Shown: positions 47,883 through 56,321 of the stretch, piece after piece
Layout of the letters: each line of letters opens with the position of its first letter
How positions within the stretch are numbered: the stretch's first letter is position 1
NCBI RefSeq assembly: GCF_016429215.1
Contig: NZ_JAELUH010000013.1
Location: 1 to 64,000, forward strand
Direction of reading: 5' to 3'
From: Herbaspirillum sp. ASV7
GTDB taxonomy: Bacteria > Pseudomonadota > Gammaproteobacteria > Burkholderiales > Burkholderiaceae_D
Length of the DNA stretch: 64,000 bases
Notes under the pieces: generated by a model
What the model saw: the letters and a program-made list of their open reading frames with translations, nothing else
The model's database searches: none
Told to the model about the DNA's origin: nothing
Position numbers and translations under genes: made by a program

Positions 47883-48371
47883 TTATTGCCGGCGCATCTC
47901 CTTACCTGAAGGATCCGTTTCCAGAACGGATTCATGCAATCCGCCCACCCGTGGGCCAAAGGGCACATCGTCTTCGTCGGTCTGAAACAAGCCCCAGCTG
48001 ATCTCGCCGATCCCTGCCGGAATAGTCACCGGTCCGTCCAAGAGATAGCAAATTGAGAACAGCACCTGCGCCTGTAAGCAACGAGCCATATGGGTTAAGT
48101 CGCTGTCGGCTACGCCTTTTTCCCGGCAGGTGCGCAGAATCGCACCCAAGCCGGCATAGGGTGCATCGGGGTCTTTGCCGCTACTTTCTATCGTACGATC
48201 AACCCAAGCACTGTCATCATCCCAAACAATATCCTCCCACGCATTGCGCAGAAAAAGCAGACGCAGTAACTGAGGAATGCCTTCATTTTCTTCTGAGTGA
48301 GCCCAGCTCTCAGGATCGCGTGCACCTAAAGTCTTGAAGGCGTCAATCAATTCTTTTCCGGAACGAGGCAT
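47883..48371 (-). CDS. Hypothetical acidic protein
   Basis: The 162-residue product is rich in acidic residues (ARDPESWAHSEENEGIPQLL, WEDIVWDDDSAWVDR) with a hydrophobic centre (ARCLQAQVLFSICYLLDGPV) and no signal peptide. Its composition and normal start (MPRSGKELIDAF) suggest a real cytoplasmic protein, perhaps an immunity-type or stress protein, but I recognise no family. It sits in the accessory patch next to the IS-broken gene. Confidence 0.6.
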   Translation of the reverse strand: MPRSGKELIDAFKTLGARDPESWAHSEENEGIPQLLRLLFLRNAWEDIVWDDDSAWVDRTIESSGKDPDAPYAGLGAILRTCREKGVADSDLTHMARCLQAQVLFSICYLLDGPVTIPAGIGEISWGLFQTDEDDVPFGPRVGGLHESVLETDPSGKEMRRQ

Positions 48372-48829
48372 TGTGGTTCCTTTGGCGTATAAGGTTTGGC
48401 CTTGCCCGCGGGCGCGGGCAATGTGGAGATGGGGACGCTACGCAATGTCGATGACGATCTGATCACGTACGACGTCCGCCGCTAATGACGAACGAGCAAA
48501 AAGCTATTTTCCAAAGCGATATTTACCGTTTTAATTTGTTCCATACATCAGAGACCGAGGAGTTTAGAAAAATCAATTCGCAAGTCTTTGGCGGGTAGCG
48601 AAGGCCATGCAGCAACAATCTCAACATTGCCGAGGACGTGACGTTTGAGCATTGGCCAACCGCGGTTTCCTTCGGAAAATTATGAGCTAGCTGATGGTGA
48701 AGAAAACGCTGAACACGAGGAGAATAAGCCAGGCAAAAGTACCATGCCAAGGCGGTTGATGGCAATCCTGCCGGACTTTCCCTGACTACGCATATTCAAG
48801 TTAACGTCTCCTTCCGCCGATGACGGAGT
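48372..48829. other. Gene-poor stretch
   Basis: I see no convincing gene in these 458 bases. A short plus-strand frame ends in NVDDDLITYDVRR at about 48484 and could be the tail of a lost gene. Base composition is lower in GC than the surroundings. Confidence 0.4.
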
Positions 48830-49306
48830 TCACTCTATCATCAGAATCGCTGGCACCGCCTGCTTTAGTAGCTCCACCAGTTCTGCATCCATATATTTAT
48901 AATCATCTGGGATATCAAGAACGTGGATAGGCTTGAAATCCAGAACTCGCGTGTATTCTGCTTTCAGTCTCGACCTGTGTTTTTCTTCCATCACAAAAAT
49001 TACGTCAGCCCACCGAATGTCGTTTTCAGAAACGTGGTGCCGGGCGTTTTGACTTGTTCCTCCAGAGCGCACATTCAATTTCGAATGAGTGCGCCAGATG
49101 GTTTCCGCCGTTGGACTTCGCCATTGATTTCTGCTGCAAACGAAAAGGACATTTATTCGTTCATCGATCTCGGAAACAGATCTTTTCCTTAGCTCGGCTT
49201 CCGAAATTCTCGGATACTCAATACCAAGTTGCTTTGCGCGTGCGATCTTAGTCGACCTGATATACAAATCCTTCCAGTTCTTTTCTCGTTTTTCTTTATT
49301 TTTCAT
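48830..49306 (-). CDS. Low-molecular-weight protein tyrosine phosphatase-like protein
   Basis: The 158-residue protein has the phosphatase loop VLFVCSRNQWRSPTAE (CX5R-S pattern) at about residue 52, then ARHHVSENDIRWADVIFVME and the acid-loop region VLDIPDDYKYMD. An N-terminal extension of about 48 lysine-rich residues (MKNKEKREKNWKDLYIRSTK) is unusual for these 100-110-residue enzymes. The lower GC content and island setting suggest acquired DNA. The physiological substrate is unknown. Confidence 0.8.
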   Translation of the reverse strand: MKNKEKREKNWKDLYIRSTKIARAKQLGIEYPRISEAELRKRSVSEIDERINVLFVCSRNQWRSPTAETIWRTHSKLNVRSGGTSQNARHHVSENDIRWADVIFVMEEKHRSRLKAEYTRVLDFKPIHVLDIPDDYKYMDAELVELLKQAVPAILMIE

Positions 49307-49366
49307 TTTTGCTGTTGTTCCGCAATTTAATATTTTGACGATAGCTGCTGGCCTTTAATGGAGCGC

Positions 49367-49747
49367 TCATATGTCTCCATGGCTCATATAATTTTCTAGT
49401 TGATACAGAGGTGCATCAAGCACATGAATACGAAGTGAAAATCCTTCGACCATGACTTGCCGGCAAAACTTCATTCGAGCAGATCGTTGGATTAAGCCGA
49501 GTTCCAATACAACATCTCGCCTTGAATCCAGTATCTTTTGGCTGTGATTCAAGATCATGTCTAACAAGCGCTCCTTACGCTGGACATACCATGGGACGAA
49601 ATCACCTTCGGGACGATCCGGACAAAAGAGCTTGGCGAACCATCCGTCGAGCGCAATATGTATACCCCCGATGTTTTCTACCAGGACGGCACTGGATGTG
49701 CATTTGCCAGCACCAACTGAGCCTGCAACGGGACGCACTTGATCCAT
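49367..49747 (-). CDS. P-loop kinase-like ATP-binding protein, C-terminally short (copy 2)
   Basis: The 126-residue product begins MDQVRPVAGSVGAGKCTSSA, a Walker A in which the usual Ser/Thr after lysine is cysteine, then IHIALDGWFAKLF and VVLELGLIQRSARMKFCRQV, ending shortly after RIHVLDAP. AAA_33/zeta-like kinases of this type normally continue about 50 residues beyond that point. The altered P-loop and missing end suggest decay. Related to the remnant at 46265-46387. Confidence 0.6.
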   Translation of the reverse strand: MDQVRPVAGSVGAGKCTSSAVLVENIGGIHIALDGWFAKLFCPDRPEGDFVPWYVQRKERLLDMILNHSQKILDSRRDVVLELGLIQRSARMKFCRQVMVEGFSLRIHVLDAPLYQLENYMSHGDI

Positions 49748-49868
49748 TGCGTAATTTTTCAGTAACAGGATAAAAGGGCGGTTTCCACCAGTGAATGCAA
49801 GATACCAAGGCTATGCGAATAGCAGGACTGTTGCAACACGACGCAGGGCCAGAACCATCAGAACCATC

Positions 49869-50027
49869 TATACCGACAGTCAAAAGACACTGATTTGGGA
49901 TCGTTGGGGGATGGGGGATACCCTCCAGCAGATCGCACAACTGTTTGATCGCGATCACTCTTATAGCTCCAACATCCTGCCCGTCAGCGACGGAATCAGC
50001 CCACCGGAATCCCATCGCATTGGATGA
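49869..50027 (+). pseudogene. IS30-family transposase N-terminal remnant
   Basis: The codons read TDSQKTLIWDRWGMGDTLQQ then IAQLFDRDHSYSSNI and GISPPESHR, the helix-turn-helix and GGIRPP-like start of IS30-type transposases. A stop follows and the DDE domain is absent. No terminal repeats were found. The rest of 49748-50268 contains no convincing gene. Confidence 0.7.
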
Positions 50028-50268
50028 CTGCACCGCGCAAGGTCACGTGGTGGCGGCAGGATTGGATGAAGGCAGGGTCTTGCGCCCTCCCGCTAGCGAA
50101 CCCTGAATGAACAATGAAGGGCGATTCTTGATCCGGGATCAATAATGATTTGCCCTGCCGCTGCTTCATGCAAACGCGGATGTAGCCGATACTGGCCTGC
50201 CCTGCCTGTCCCGGACAGGCAATGACGTCAAGCACAAGCTTGCTCCCCGATACCGTACAAAGGACTGC

Positions 50269-51078
50269 ATGAATACATCCTCCCTCCCCGCCTTCGGCCT
50301 GGGCAGCTTCCGCCTGCAAGGCCAGCAGGTCATCGATTCGGTCCGCATGGGCCTGGAACTGGGTTACCGCCATATCGACACGGCACAGATCTACGGCAAC
50401 GAAGCCGAGGTCGGTCAGGCCATCGCCGAGGGCGATGTCGCACGCGATTCACTCTTCGTCACCACCAAGATCTGGACCGAGAACCTGGCCGGCGACCGTC
50501 TCATCCCCAGCCTCAAGGACAGCCTGCACAAGCTGCGCCTGCCGCAGGTCGATCTGACATTGATCCACTGGCCCTCGCCGGACGATGCCGTCCCCCTGAA
50601 CGAGACCATGCAGGCGCTGGCCGAAGCCAAGGCACTGGGCCTGACGCGCCTGACTGGCATCTCCAATTTCACCGTGGCGCATATGGAACAGGCCATCGCC
50701 GCCGTGGGCGCCGCCGAGATCGCCACCAACCAGGTCGAGATCCATCCCTTCCTGCAGAACCGCAAAGTGGTCGAATTTGCCCGCGCCCATGGCATCCACC
50801 TGACCGCCTACATGCCACTGGCCTACGGCCGGGTCATGCAGGATGCCACCCTGCAGCAGATCGCCGCCCGCCATGGCGTCACGCCGGCCCAGATAGCGCT
50901 GGCCTGGTCGCTGCAGCAAGGCTTTGCGGTGATCCCCTCTTCCACCAGGCGCGACAACCTGGCAGCTAACTTGGAGGCGGTGAAGATCAGGCTGTCGGAC
51001 GAGGACATGAGCGCCATCGCCCGGCTCGATCGTGGCGAGCGCCTGGCCAATCCGGGCTTTGCGCCGCAGTGGGATTGA
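50269..51078 (+). CDS. dkgB: Aldo/keto reductase (2,5-diketo-D-gluconate reductase B-like)
   Basis: The 269-residue protein has the AKR tetrad in context: [19 protein letters not shown] (Asp, Tyr), FVTTKIW (Lys) and TLIHWPSP (His), plus the NADPH-binding end [17 protein letters not shown]. Length and sequence match DkgB, which reduces diketogluconate and small aldehydes such as methylglyoxal. It is monocistronic and lies at the right border of the accessory patch, where normal GC content resumes. Confidence 0.92.
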   Translation: MNTSSLPAFGLGSFRLQGQQVIDSVRMGLELGYRHIDTAQIYGNEAEVGQAIAEGDVARDSLFVTTKIWTENLAGDRLIPSLKDSLHKLRLPQVDLTLIHWPSPDDAVPLNETMQALAEAKALGLTRLTGISNFTVAHMEQAIAAVGAAEIATNQVEIHPFLQNRKVVEFARAHGIHLTAYMPLAYGRVMQDATLQQIAARHGVTPAQIALAWSLQQGFAVIPSSTRRDNLAANLEAVKIRLSDEDMSAIARLDRGERLANPGFAPQWD

Positions 51079-51095
51079 GCGGTTTTTAAATAATA

Positions 51096-51134
51096 TAAAA
51101 AAACAATGCCGTCCATCGTTTCAGGTGGACGGCA
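51096..51134 (-). terminator. Terminator of the protease gene
   Basis: TGCCGTCCA pairs with TGGACGGCA across a ten-base loop; on the minus strand a T-rich run follows. It lies between the convergent aldo/keto reductase and protease genes. Confidence 0.85.
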
Positions 51135-51157
51135 TGCAGGTCTGGGTCAGCCAGGAC

Positions 51158-52585
51158 TTACTGAGCCTTCTTCACACCCTGGCTCTGCAACTGCAGGTTC
51201 AGCTTGTCGATGGCACTGGCCAGCGGGATGAAGAAGTTCATCCCGGCCAGGCCCTTGGCGCCCAGGCCGGCCACCGTGATGCCGACCACCTGGCCCGACT
51301 TGTCCAGCAAGGGGCCGCCACTGCTGCCGGGCAGGATCGCTACGTCGCTCTGCAGGAATTCCTGGTCCTTGAGCACACGCACGCCGCTGAGGATGCCGCG
51401 CGTGAGCGTGGTATTGAAGGTGTCGCCCAGGGGTGAGCCCAGCGCATAGACGTCTTCGCCGATACCCGGCTCGTCCACCCTCAGCGGCATCGGCCGCACA
51501 CCCGGCGCCTCGGTCTTGAGCAGGGCCACGTCACGCGTGGGATCGACCCGCAGCACCTCGGCCACCAGCTCGCGCCCGGTGGGCATGCGTACCTTGACCA
51601 CCTTGGCCTCGCCGACCACATGATGGTTGGTCAGCAGCCAGCCCGAGCTGCCGATATAGAAGCCGGTGCCCGAACCACCGTTGGCCAGCACCGTCACCAC
51701 GGCGGCGCGCAGCTCGGTGATGGACTTGGCGATCTCGCTTCCCGCACGCTCGGAGACACGGTTGTCGATGCTCACCGGCGTGCCGGGCGGGGCACTCAAG
51801 GACGGGCCGGCCGGCGTGGCCTGGTTGGCAGCGGCGGCAGCGCTGTCATAGGGCGTCTGGATGGCCAGCGCGAAATTGGGATCCGAGAGCAGGTTGCGCG
51901 CCGCTGCCGCGAAGGCTTCCACCGGAATCAGCGAGATCGGGCCATCCATGCTCTTGTCGCGAACCTTGGCCAAGCCCTCGGTGGTGGTCTTGAAGATCAC
52001 CTTCTTCTGGTCCGGCGCAAAGACCTGCCACTCCAGCTTGACATAGGCATCCCCGCTCCATGAGGTATTGCCCTTGAGGCAGAGATTGGTCAGCACCTGC
52101 GAAATCACCACGCCGATCTGCAGGTTGGTATCGACCGGCTTGGGCGCCTCCTTGACGTTCTCGTCAGCCTTTTCCACGAACAGCGGCGTCGACTTCGGCA
52201 CCGGAATCGGATAGCCGTACTTCTGCAATTCGCCACGGAAGCGCGCAAACATCACCTGGGTCGGCAGCAGCAGTTCTGCGGTCTTGGCATTCCACTGGAT
52301 ATCGCCCTTGCGCGAACAGAACAGGCCTGACTGCATCTCGCCGATGGGATTGTTGCCCGCCTCGAAATGGCGCTGCCACTTGGCCACGTAGGATGGCCGC
52401 CCCGCCGCTCCCGCCGGGAAGGCCAGCGCCTCCTTCTGCTCGACCTGAGGCAGCGTCGCTTCGTTGGCGTGGACCTGGACGGGCAAGGCCATGGCCAACA
52501 TCACGGGCAGGCAAGCCAGGGCAGGGTTGTGGAAGAGGGTTCTGACGCACGCCAGGAAGCGATATTTGTTGGATTTCTTCTTCAT
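51158..52585 (-). CDS. Exported trypsin-like serine protease (DegP-like catalytic domain) with unassigned N-terminal region
   Basis: The 475-residue protein has a signal peptide (cleavage about VHA-40). Residues 41-280 are unassigned, with two or more conserved-looking stretches (LQIGVVISQVLTNLCLKGNT) and an alanine/proline linker near 247-270. The S1C protease domain follows: His322 in TNHHVVG, Asp352 in PTRDVALLK and Ser422 in PGSSGGPLLD. No PDZ domain follows, unlike DegP/DegS. The N-terminal region may be a substrate or regulatory domain for periplasmic proteolysis. The gene is divergent from the dioxygenase-rhodanese gene. Confidence 0.88.
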   Translation of the reverse strand: MKKKSNKYRFLACVRTLFHNPALACLPVMLAMALPVQVHANEATLPQVEQKEALAFPAGAAGRPSYVAKWQRHFEAGNNPIGEMQSGLFCSRKGDIQWNAKTAELLLPTQVMFARFRGELQKYGYPIPVPKSTPLFVEKADENVKEAPKPVDTNLQIGVVISQVLTNLCLKGNTSWSGDAYVKLEWQVFAPDQKKVIFKTTTEGLAKVRDKSMDGPISLIPVEAFAAAARNLLSDPNFALAIQTPYDSAAAAANQATPAGPSLSAPPGTPVSIDNRVSERAGSEIAKSITELRAAVVTVLANGGSGTGFYIGSSGWLLTNHHVVGEAKVVKVRMPTGRELVAEVLRVDPTRDVALLKTEAPGVRPMPLRVDEPGIGEDVYALGSPLGDTFNTTLTRGILSGVRVLKDQEFLQSDVAILPGSSGGPLLDKSGQVVGITVAGLGAKGLAGMNFFIPLASAIDKLNLQLQSQGVKKAQ

Positions 52586-52975
52586 GTGCAAACGGATGGA
52601 AGGATGACAAACCCGGCGTGGCAAACCACCGCCACTGGCCGACTCGGAGGGTCCGCCCTGCTGCACGAACCGCGCCGCCTGCCCTTGCTGGGAGGCCGGC
52701 AGCGTGGATGCGCCGGCCACCTGGCGAGGGTGGGAAATGATTCTCTCATGACTGCGCGGGAATTGGCGCGGCCAAGATGGCCGAGCGGCGATTTCTTTGC
52801 ATGCGTGCGGCATCCTTGCGGAGGCATCCCTGATATTTGTCAGAGATCCGTCAGCTTTCTTGTGATCGCGGCCACAAGCGATTTGCGTATATGGATCGGC
52901 GGATTTCTTCGTTGCCAGCCCCCGGGGCGGGGCTTACCGTGACACACCCGTTTCCATCCTTCCGCTTCCGACGCC
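52586..52975. other. Divergent promoter region without genes
   Basis: These 390 bases separate two divergent genes. I see no protein-coding gene, and no clear operator. The 3' half becomes A/T-richer (about 52830-52900) and probably holds the promoters. Confidence 0.5.
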
Positions 52976-55216
52976 ATGACCTCGACCCCGCTTGCCATCG
53001 TTGCTTCCCTCTCGCCCACCCCGGCCGATACCGGCAGCCGCCGCGCTGCTGCCGTTGCGCACTTCATCGCCAGCGCGCGCCAGCTGTTGCCCGATCCGGC
53101 CCAGCCCACAAGCGCGCAATTGCAGGCGGTGGCGCGCCAGCTTGAAGTGCTGGCCCAACAGCGCGAACTGTTTCCCGAAAAGGATTTCGCCGTCGATGCC
53201 GACCATCCGGCCGTGGTCTATCGTCTCAGCGAACAGGCCGACGGCAGCTATGCCCTCTACCTGTCGGCCGGCCTGCCGGGCAAGGCGGTGCTGCCGCACG
53301 ACCACACCACCTGGGCCATGATCAGCGGCGTGCAGGGGATAGAACGCAACATCTTCTATCGTCGCGACAAGACCAGCGATCCGGCGCGCGACACCTTGAC
53401 GCCCGAGCGTACCGTCGATGTGGTGGCGGGCAACTCGGTGATCCTCGGTCCCGACGATGTGCACACCATCGAGCTGGTGGGCGAGCAGACCGGCTTGCAT
53501 CTGCACTTCTATGGACGCGGGCTGGACCGCATGCCCGAGCGCGTGGTCTTCGAAACCCGCAACGGCGGCAGCTATCGCACCTTCAGCGCACCGGCCGGCA
53601 TCCGCCATGCCCGTATCTCGGCTACCGAACTCAAGGCCGCACTGGCCGACGGCGATGAGATCGCGCTGCTCGACGTGCGCGATGCCGGTGTCTTCGCGCG
53701 CCGTCACATCCTCTTCGCCGCCTCGGCGCCGTTGTGGCGCCTGCCGCTGGAGATCGACCGCCTGGTGCCACGCCGCCAGACCCGCGTGGTCGTCACCGAT
53801 GGCGATGAATCGGTGGCCCATGCCGCCGCCCACCAGCTGGTGCGCCTGGGCTGGACCAATGTCGCTGTCCTGGCCGGAGGCACCGAGGCCTGGGCCGCCG
53901 CCGGCCTGGAAATCTTCAGCGGCACCAATGTACCGAGCAAGGCCTTTGGCGAAGTCATCGAACACGAGAAGCACACGCCCTGGATCACCTCCGAGGAACT
54001 GGAACGTTCGGTCCAGGCCGGCGAGAAGGTGGTGGTGGTCGACAGCCGCACACCCGAGGAATTCGCCGCCTTCAGCCTGCCGTTTGCCCATAGCGTGCCC
54101 GGGGCCGAGCTGGTCTATCGCATCGGCGAGCTGGCCCCCGATCCCGAGACGCTGGTGGTGGTCAATTGCGCCGGGCGCACTCGCAGCATCGTCGGCGCCC
54201 AGACCCTGATCGATGCCGGCATTCGCAATCGTGTGGTCTCGCTGCGCAACGGCACCATGGACTGGTTGCTGACCGGGCGCGAACTGGCGCACGGCCGCCA
54301 TACCCCGCTGCCCGAACCGTCTGCAGAGAACCTGGCCGCCGCACGCCAGCGCGCCACCGCCGTAGCCGAGCGTGCCGGCGTGCGTCGCATCGATGCCGCC
54401 ACCCTGCAACGCTGGCAGGAGGATGCCGAGAAACGACAGGAACGCACCCTGTATCGCTTCGACGTGCGCACCCGCGAGGAATACGAAGCCGGCCATCTGG
54501 AAGGCTGGCGCTGGGCACCCGGTGGTCAGCTGGTGCAAGCTACCGACGAATATGCCGCCACGCGCGGTGCGCGCATCGTGCTGGCCGACTGGGATGGCGT
54601 GCGCGCTCTCACCACCGGCGCCTGGCTGGCGCAACTGGGCTGGGATGTCTCGGTCTACACCCCGCCTGCGCATGGCCCGCTGGCCACTCGCGTCACGGGC
54701 GCGGAGCCGGTGCGCGTGCTGGCCCCCAATCCCCCCGCGCCACAGGTCGCCGCAACGCAGGCGGCCAAGTGGGTCAGCGCAGGGCAGGCCGTGGTGATCG
54801 ACATCGACAATCGCGCCGTCTATGAAAAGGGCCACATCGCCGGCGCCGCCTTCGTGGCACCCGGCAGCCTGGTGCAATACATCGCAGCCTTGCCCGCCGG
54901 CCAGACGGTGTTGCTGGCCTCGGCCGATGGCGTGCTGGCGCACAGCATTGCCTCGGCCCTGGACACGGCACAGCGCGCCGGCCATGAGGTGGCATCGATA
55001 CTGGGCGGCACCCAGGCATGGCGACGCGCCAGCCTACCCATCGCCCAGGGCAGCGAGGGTGTGGTCACCGGTGAGGATGACCACAGCTACAGTCCCTACC
55101 TGTACCGCGACCTGGCCTTGCGCAATGCCGGCTTCGTCGACTACCTGGAGTGGGAACTGGGCCTGGTGGCGCAGCTGGAACGCGAAGGCCATACCGGTAT
55201 CACACTGATCGACTGA
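52976..55216 (+). CDS. Cupin (thiol-dioxygenase-like) fused to four rhodanese domains
   Basis: The 746-residue cytoplasmic protein starts with a cysteine-dioxygenase-like cupin (about 1-205) with probable iron ligands His108, His110 and His163 (LPHDHTTW, DDVHTIEL). Four rhodanese domains follow at about 212-312, 336-438, 472-562 and 595-690. Only the second has an active-site cysteine (VVVNCAGRTRS, Cys398); the equivalent positions in the others are Asp275, Asp538 or 540, and Ser649. It could oxidise a thiol and handle the released persulfide or sulfite. No operon partner is adjacent except a solute-binding protein gene 141 bases on. Confidence 0.9.
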   Translation: MTSTPLAIVASLSPTPADTGSRRAAAVAHFIASARQLLPDPAQPTSAQLQAVARQLEVLAQQRELFPEKDFAVDADHPAVVYRLSEQADGSYALYLSAGLPGKAVLPHDHTTWAMISGVQGIERNIFYRRDKTSDPARDTLTPERTVDVVAGNSVILGPDDVHTIELVGEQTGLHLHFYGRGLDRMPERVVFETRNGGSYRTFSAPAGIRHARISATELKAALADGDEIALLDVRDAGVFARRHILFAASAPLWRLPLEIDRLVPRRQTRVVVTDGDESVAHAAAHQLVRLGWTNVAVLAGGTEAWAAAGLEIFSGTNVPSKAFGEVIEHEKHTPWITSEELERSVQAGEKVVVVDSRTPEEFAAFSLPFAHSVPGAELVYRIGELAPDPETLVVVNCAGRTRSIVGAQTLIDAGIRNRVVSLRNGTMDWLLTGRELAHGRHTPLPEPSAENLAAARQRATAVAERAGVRRIDAATLQRWQEDAEKRQERTLYRFDVRTREEYEAGHLEGWRWAPGGQLVQATDEYAATRGARIVLADWDGVRALTTGAWLAQLGWDVSVYTPPAHGPLATRVTGAEPVRVLAPNPPAPQVAATQAAKWVSAGQAVVIDIDNRAVYEKGHIAGAAFVAPGSLVQYIAALPAGQTVLLASADGVLAHSIASALDTAQRAGHEVASILGGTQAWRRASLPIAQGSEGVVTGEDDHSYSPYLYRDLALRNAGFVDYLEWELGLVAQLEREGHTGITLID

Positions 55217-55357
55217 TGTACCTGCCGGCCCTCGCTCAGGCGGCAGGGCCGGCATCACAAAGCGCATTAGCAAACGCAAAAAGCTTCGTTGCAGGGACTC
55301 CGGCGGCGGGAGCAAGATGGATGGCTCTTTTTCACGGCTCCTGTACAGATACCTCCC

Positions 55358-56269
55358 ATGCGCTTGCCCTCATTTTCCCGTACCGCGCCCCTGTTGGCCC
55401 TCCTGCTCACCACCCTGGCCTGTCACAGTGCCCAGGCCGACACCACGCTCGACAAGATCCGGCAGCGCGGCAAGCTGTCGGTGGGCATCGACGGCGTGAG
55501 CCCACCCTTCGGCGTGATGGACCCGGCTACCGGCAAGACCGGCGGCTACCAGGCCGAACTGGCCGGCGACCTGGCACGGCGCCTGGGCGTGACGCTGGAA
55601 ACCGTCTCCGTCACCGCCTCCACCCGCGTGCAATTCCTGCAGACCGGCAAGGTCGACCTGCTGGTGGCCAACATCCAATGGACCCGCGAACGCAATGACA
55701 CCCTGGCCTTCGCCCCGACGCCCTACGACCTCATCGGTGGTGGCGCGCTGGTAGCCAAGTCCAGCGGCATCAAGCGCTGGGAAGACCTGCGTGGCAAGGT
55801 CGCCTGCGTCTCCCAGGGCAGCAACTACGCCAAGCCGCTGGCCGAGAGCTATGGCGCGGTGGTCAAGGGCTTGCGCGGCATCCCCGAATCCCTGCTGGCG
55901 CTCAAGGGCGGCACCTGCGACGCCTCGGTGCATGTCTATCCGGTGCTCTACAACACCCTGCATGGTGACGGCAGCGAACAGTGGAAGGACTACACCCTGG
56001 GCACGCAGGACCAGTTGATCCCCTCCCCCACCGTAGTCTGGATGCGCAAGGGTGAAAGCGATACCCAGGCCTTCGTCGACCAGGCCATCCAGGATTGGCA
56101 CCGCTCCGGCTTCCTGCTCAAGCAGGCGCGCAAGTGGGGAGTGCCCGACCAGTGGATCGCCAGCCGCCATGATCTCGCCCTGAAGGGGAAGTTCGACCGC
56201 GCGCCATTTGATTTCGAGGTCTACAAGAGCGCCCAGCAAGAGACCGCCGCCAAGGTGGCCCGGCAGTAA
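55358..56269 (+). CDS. Amino-acid-type ABC transporter binding protein
   Basis: The 303-residue protein has a signal peptide (LLALLLTTLACHSAQA) and an SBP_bac_3 fold (KLSVGIDGVSPPFGVMDPAT, LEDLRG-like WEDLRGKVACVSQGSNYAKP). No permease or ATPase gene is nearby, so it either works with a remote transporter or has another binding role. It is followed by an aminotransferase 52 bases later and preceded by the cupin-rhodanese gene, which hints at uptake of a sulfur amino acid. Confidence 0.88.
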   Translation: MRLPSFSRTAPLLALLLTTLACHSAQADTTLDKIRQRGKLSVGIDGVSPPFGVMDPATGKTGGYQAELAGDLARRLGVTLETVSVTASTRVQFLQTGKVDLLVANIQWTRERNDTLAFAPTPYDLIGGGALVAKSSGIKRWEDLRGKVACVSQGSNYAKPLAESYGAVVKGLRGIPESLLALKGGTCDASVHVYPVLYNTLHGDGSEQWKDYTLGTQDQLIPSPTVVWMRKGESDTQAFVDQAIQDWHRSGFLLKQARKWGVPDQWIASRHDLALKGKFDRAPFDFEVYKSAQQETAAKVARQ

Positions 56270-56321
56270 GCCAGGCACGCCGACCGACCACCTGATGCCC
56301 CCCCAAGAAAGGCCCCTTTTG

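Noticed and set aside
48523..48765. An 80-codon minus-strand frame in the gene-poor stretch
   Set aside because: No ribosome-binding site, no motif and no partner; not enough to call a gene.
52934..54985. A 683-codon minus-strand frame over the cupin-rhodanese gene
   Set aside because: No recognisable domain, shadow composition; the plus-strand gene has clear motifs throughout.
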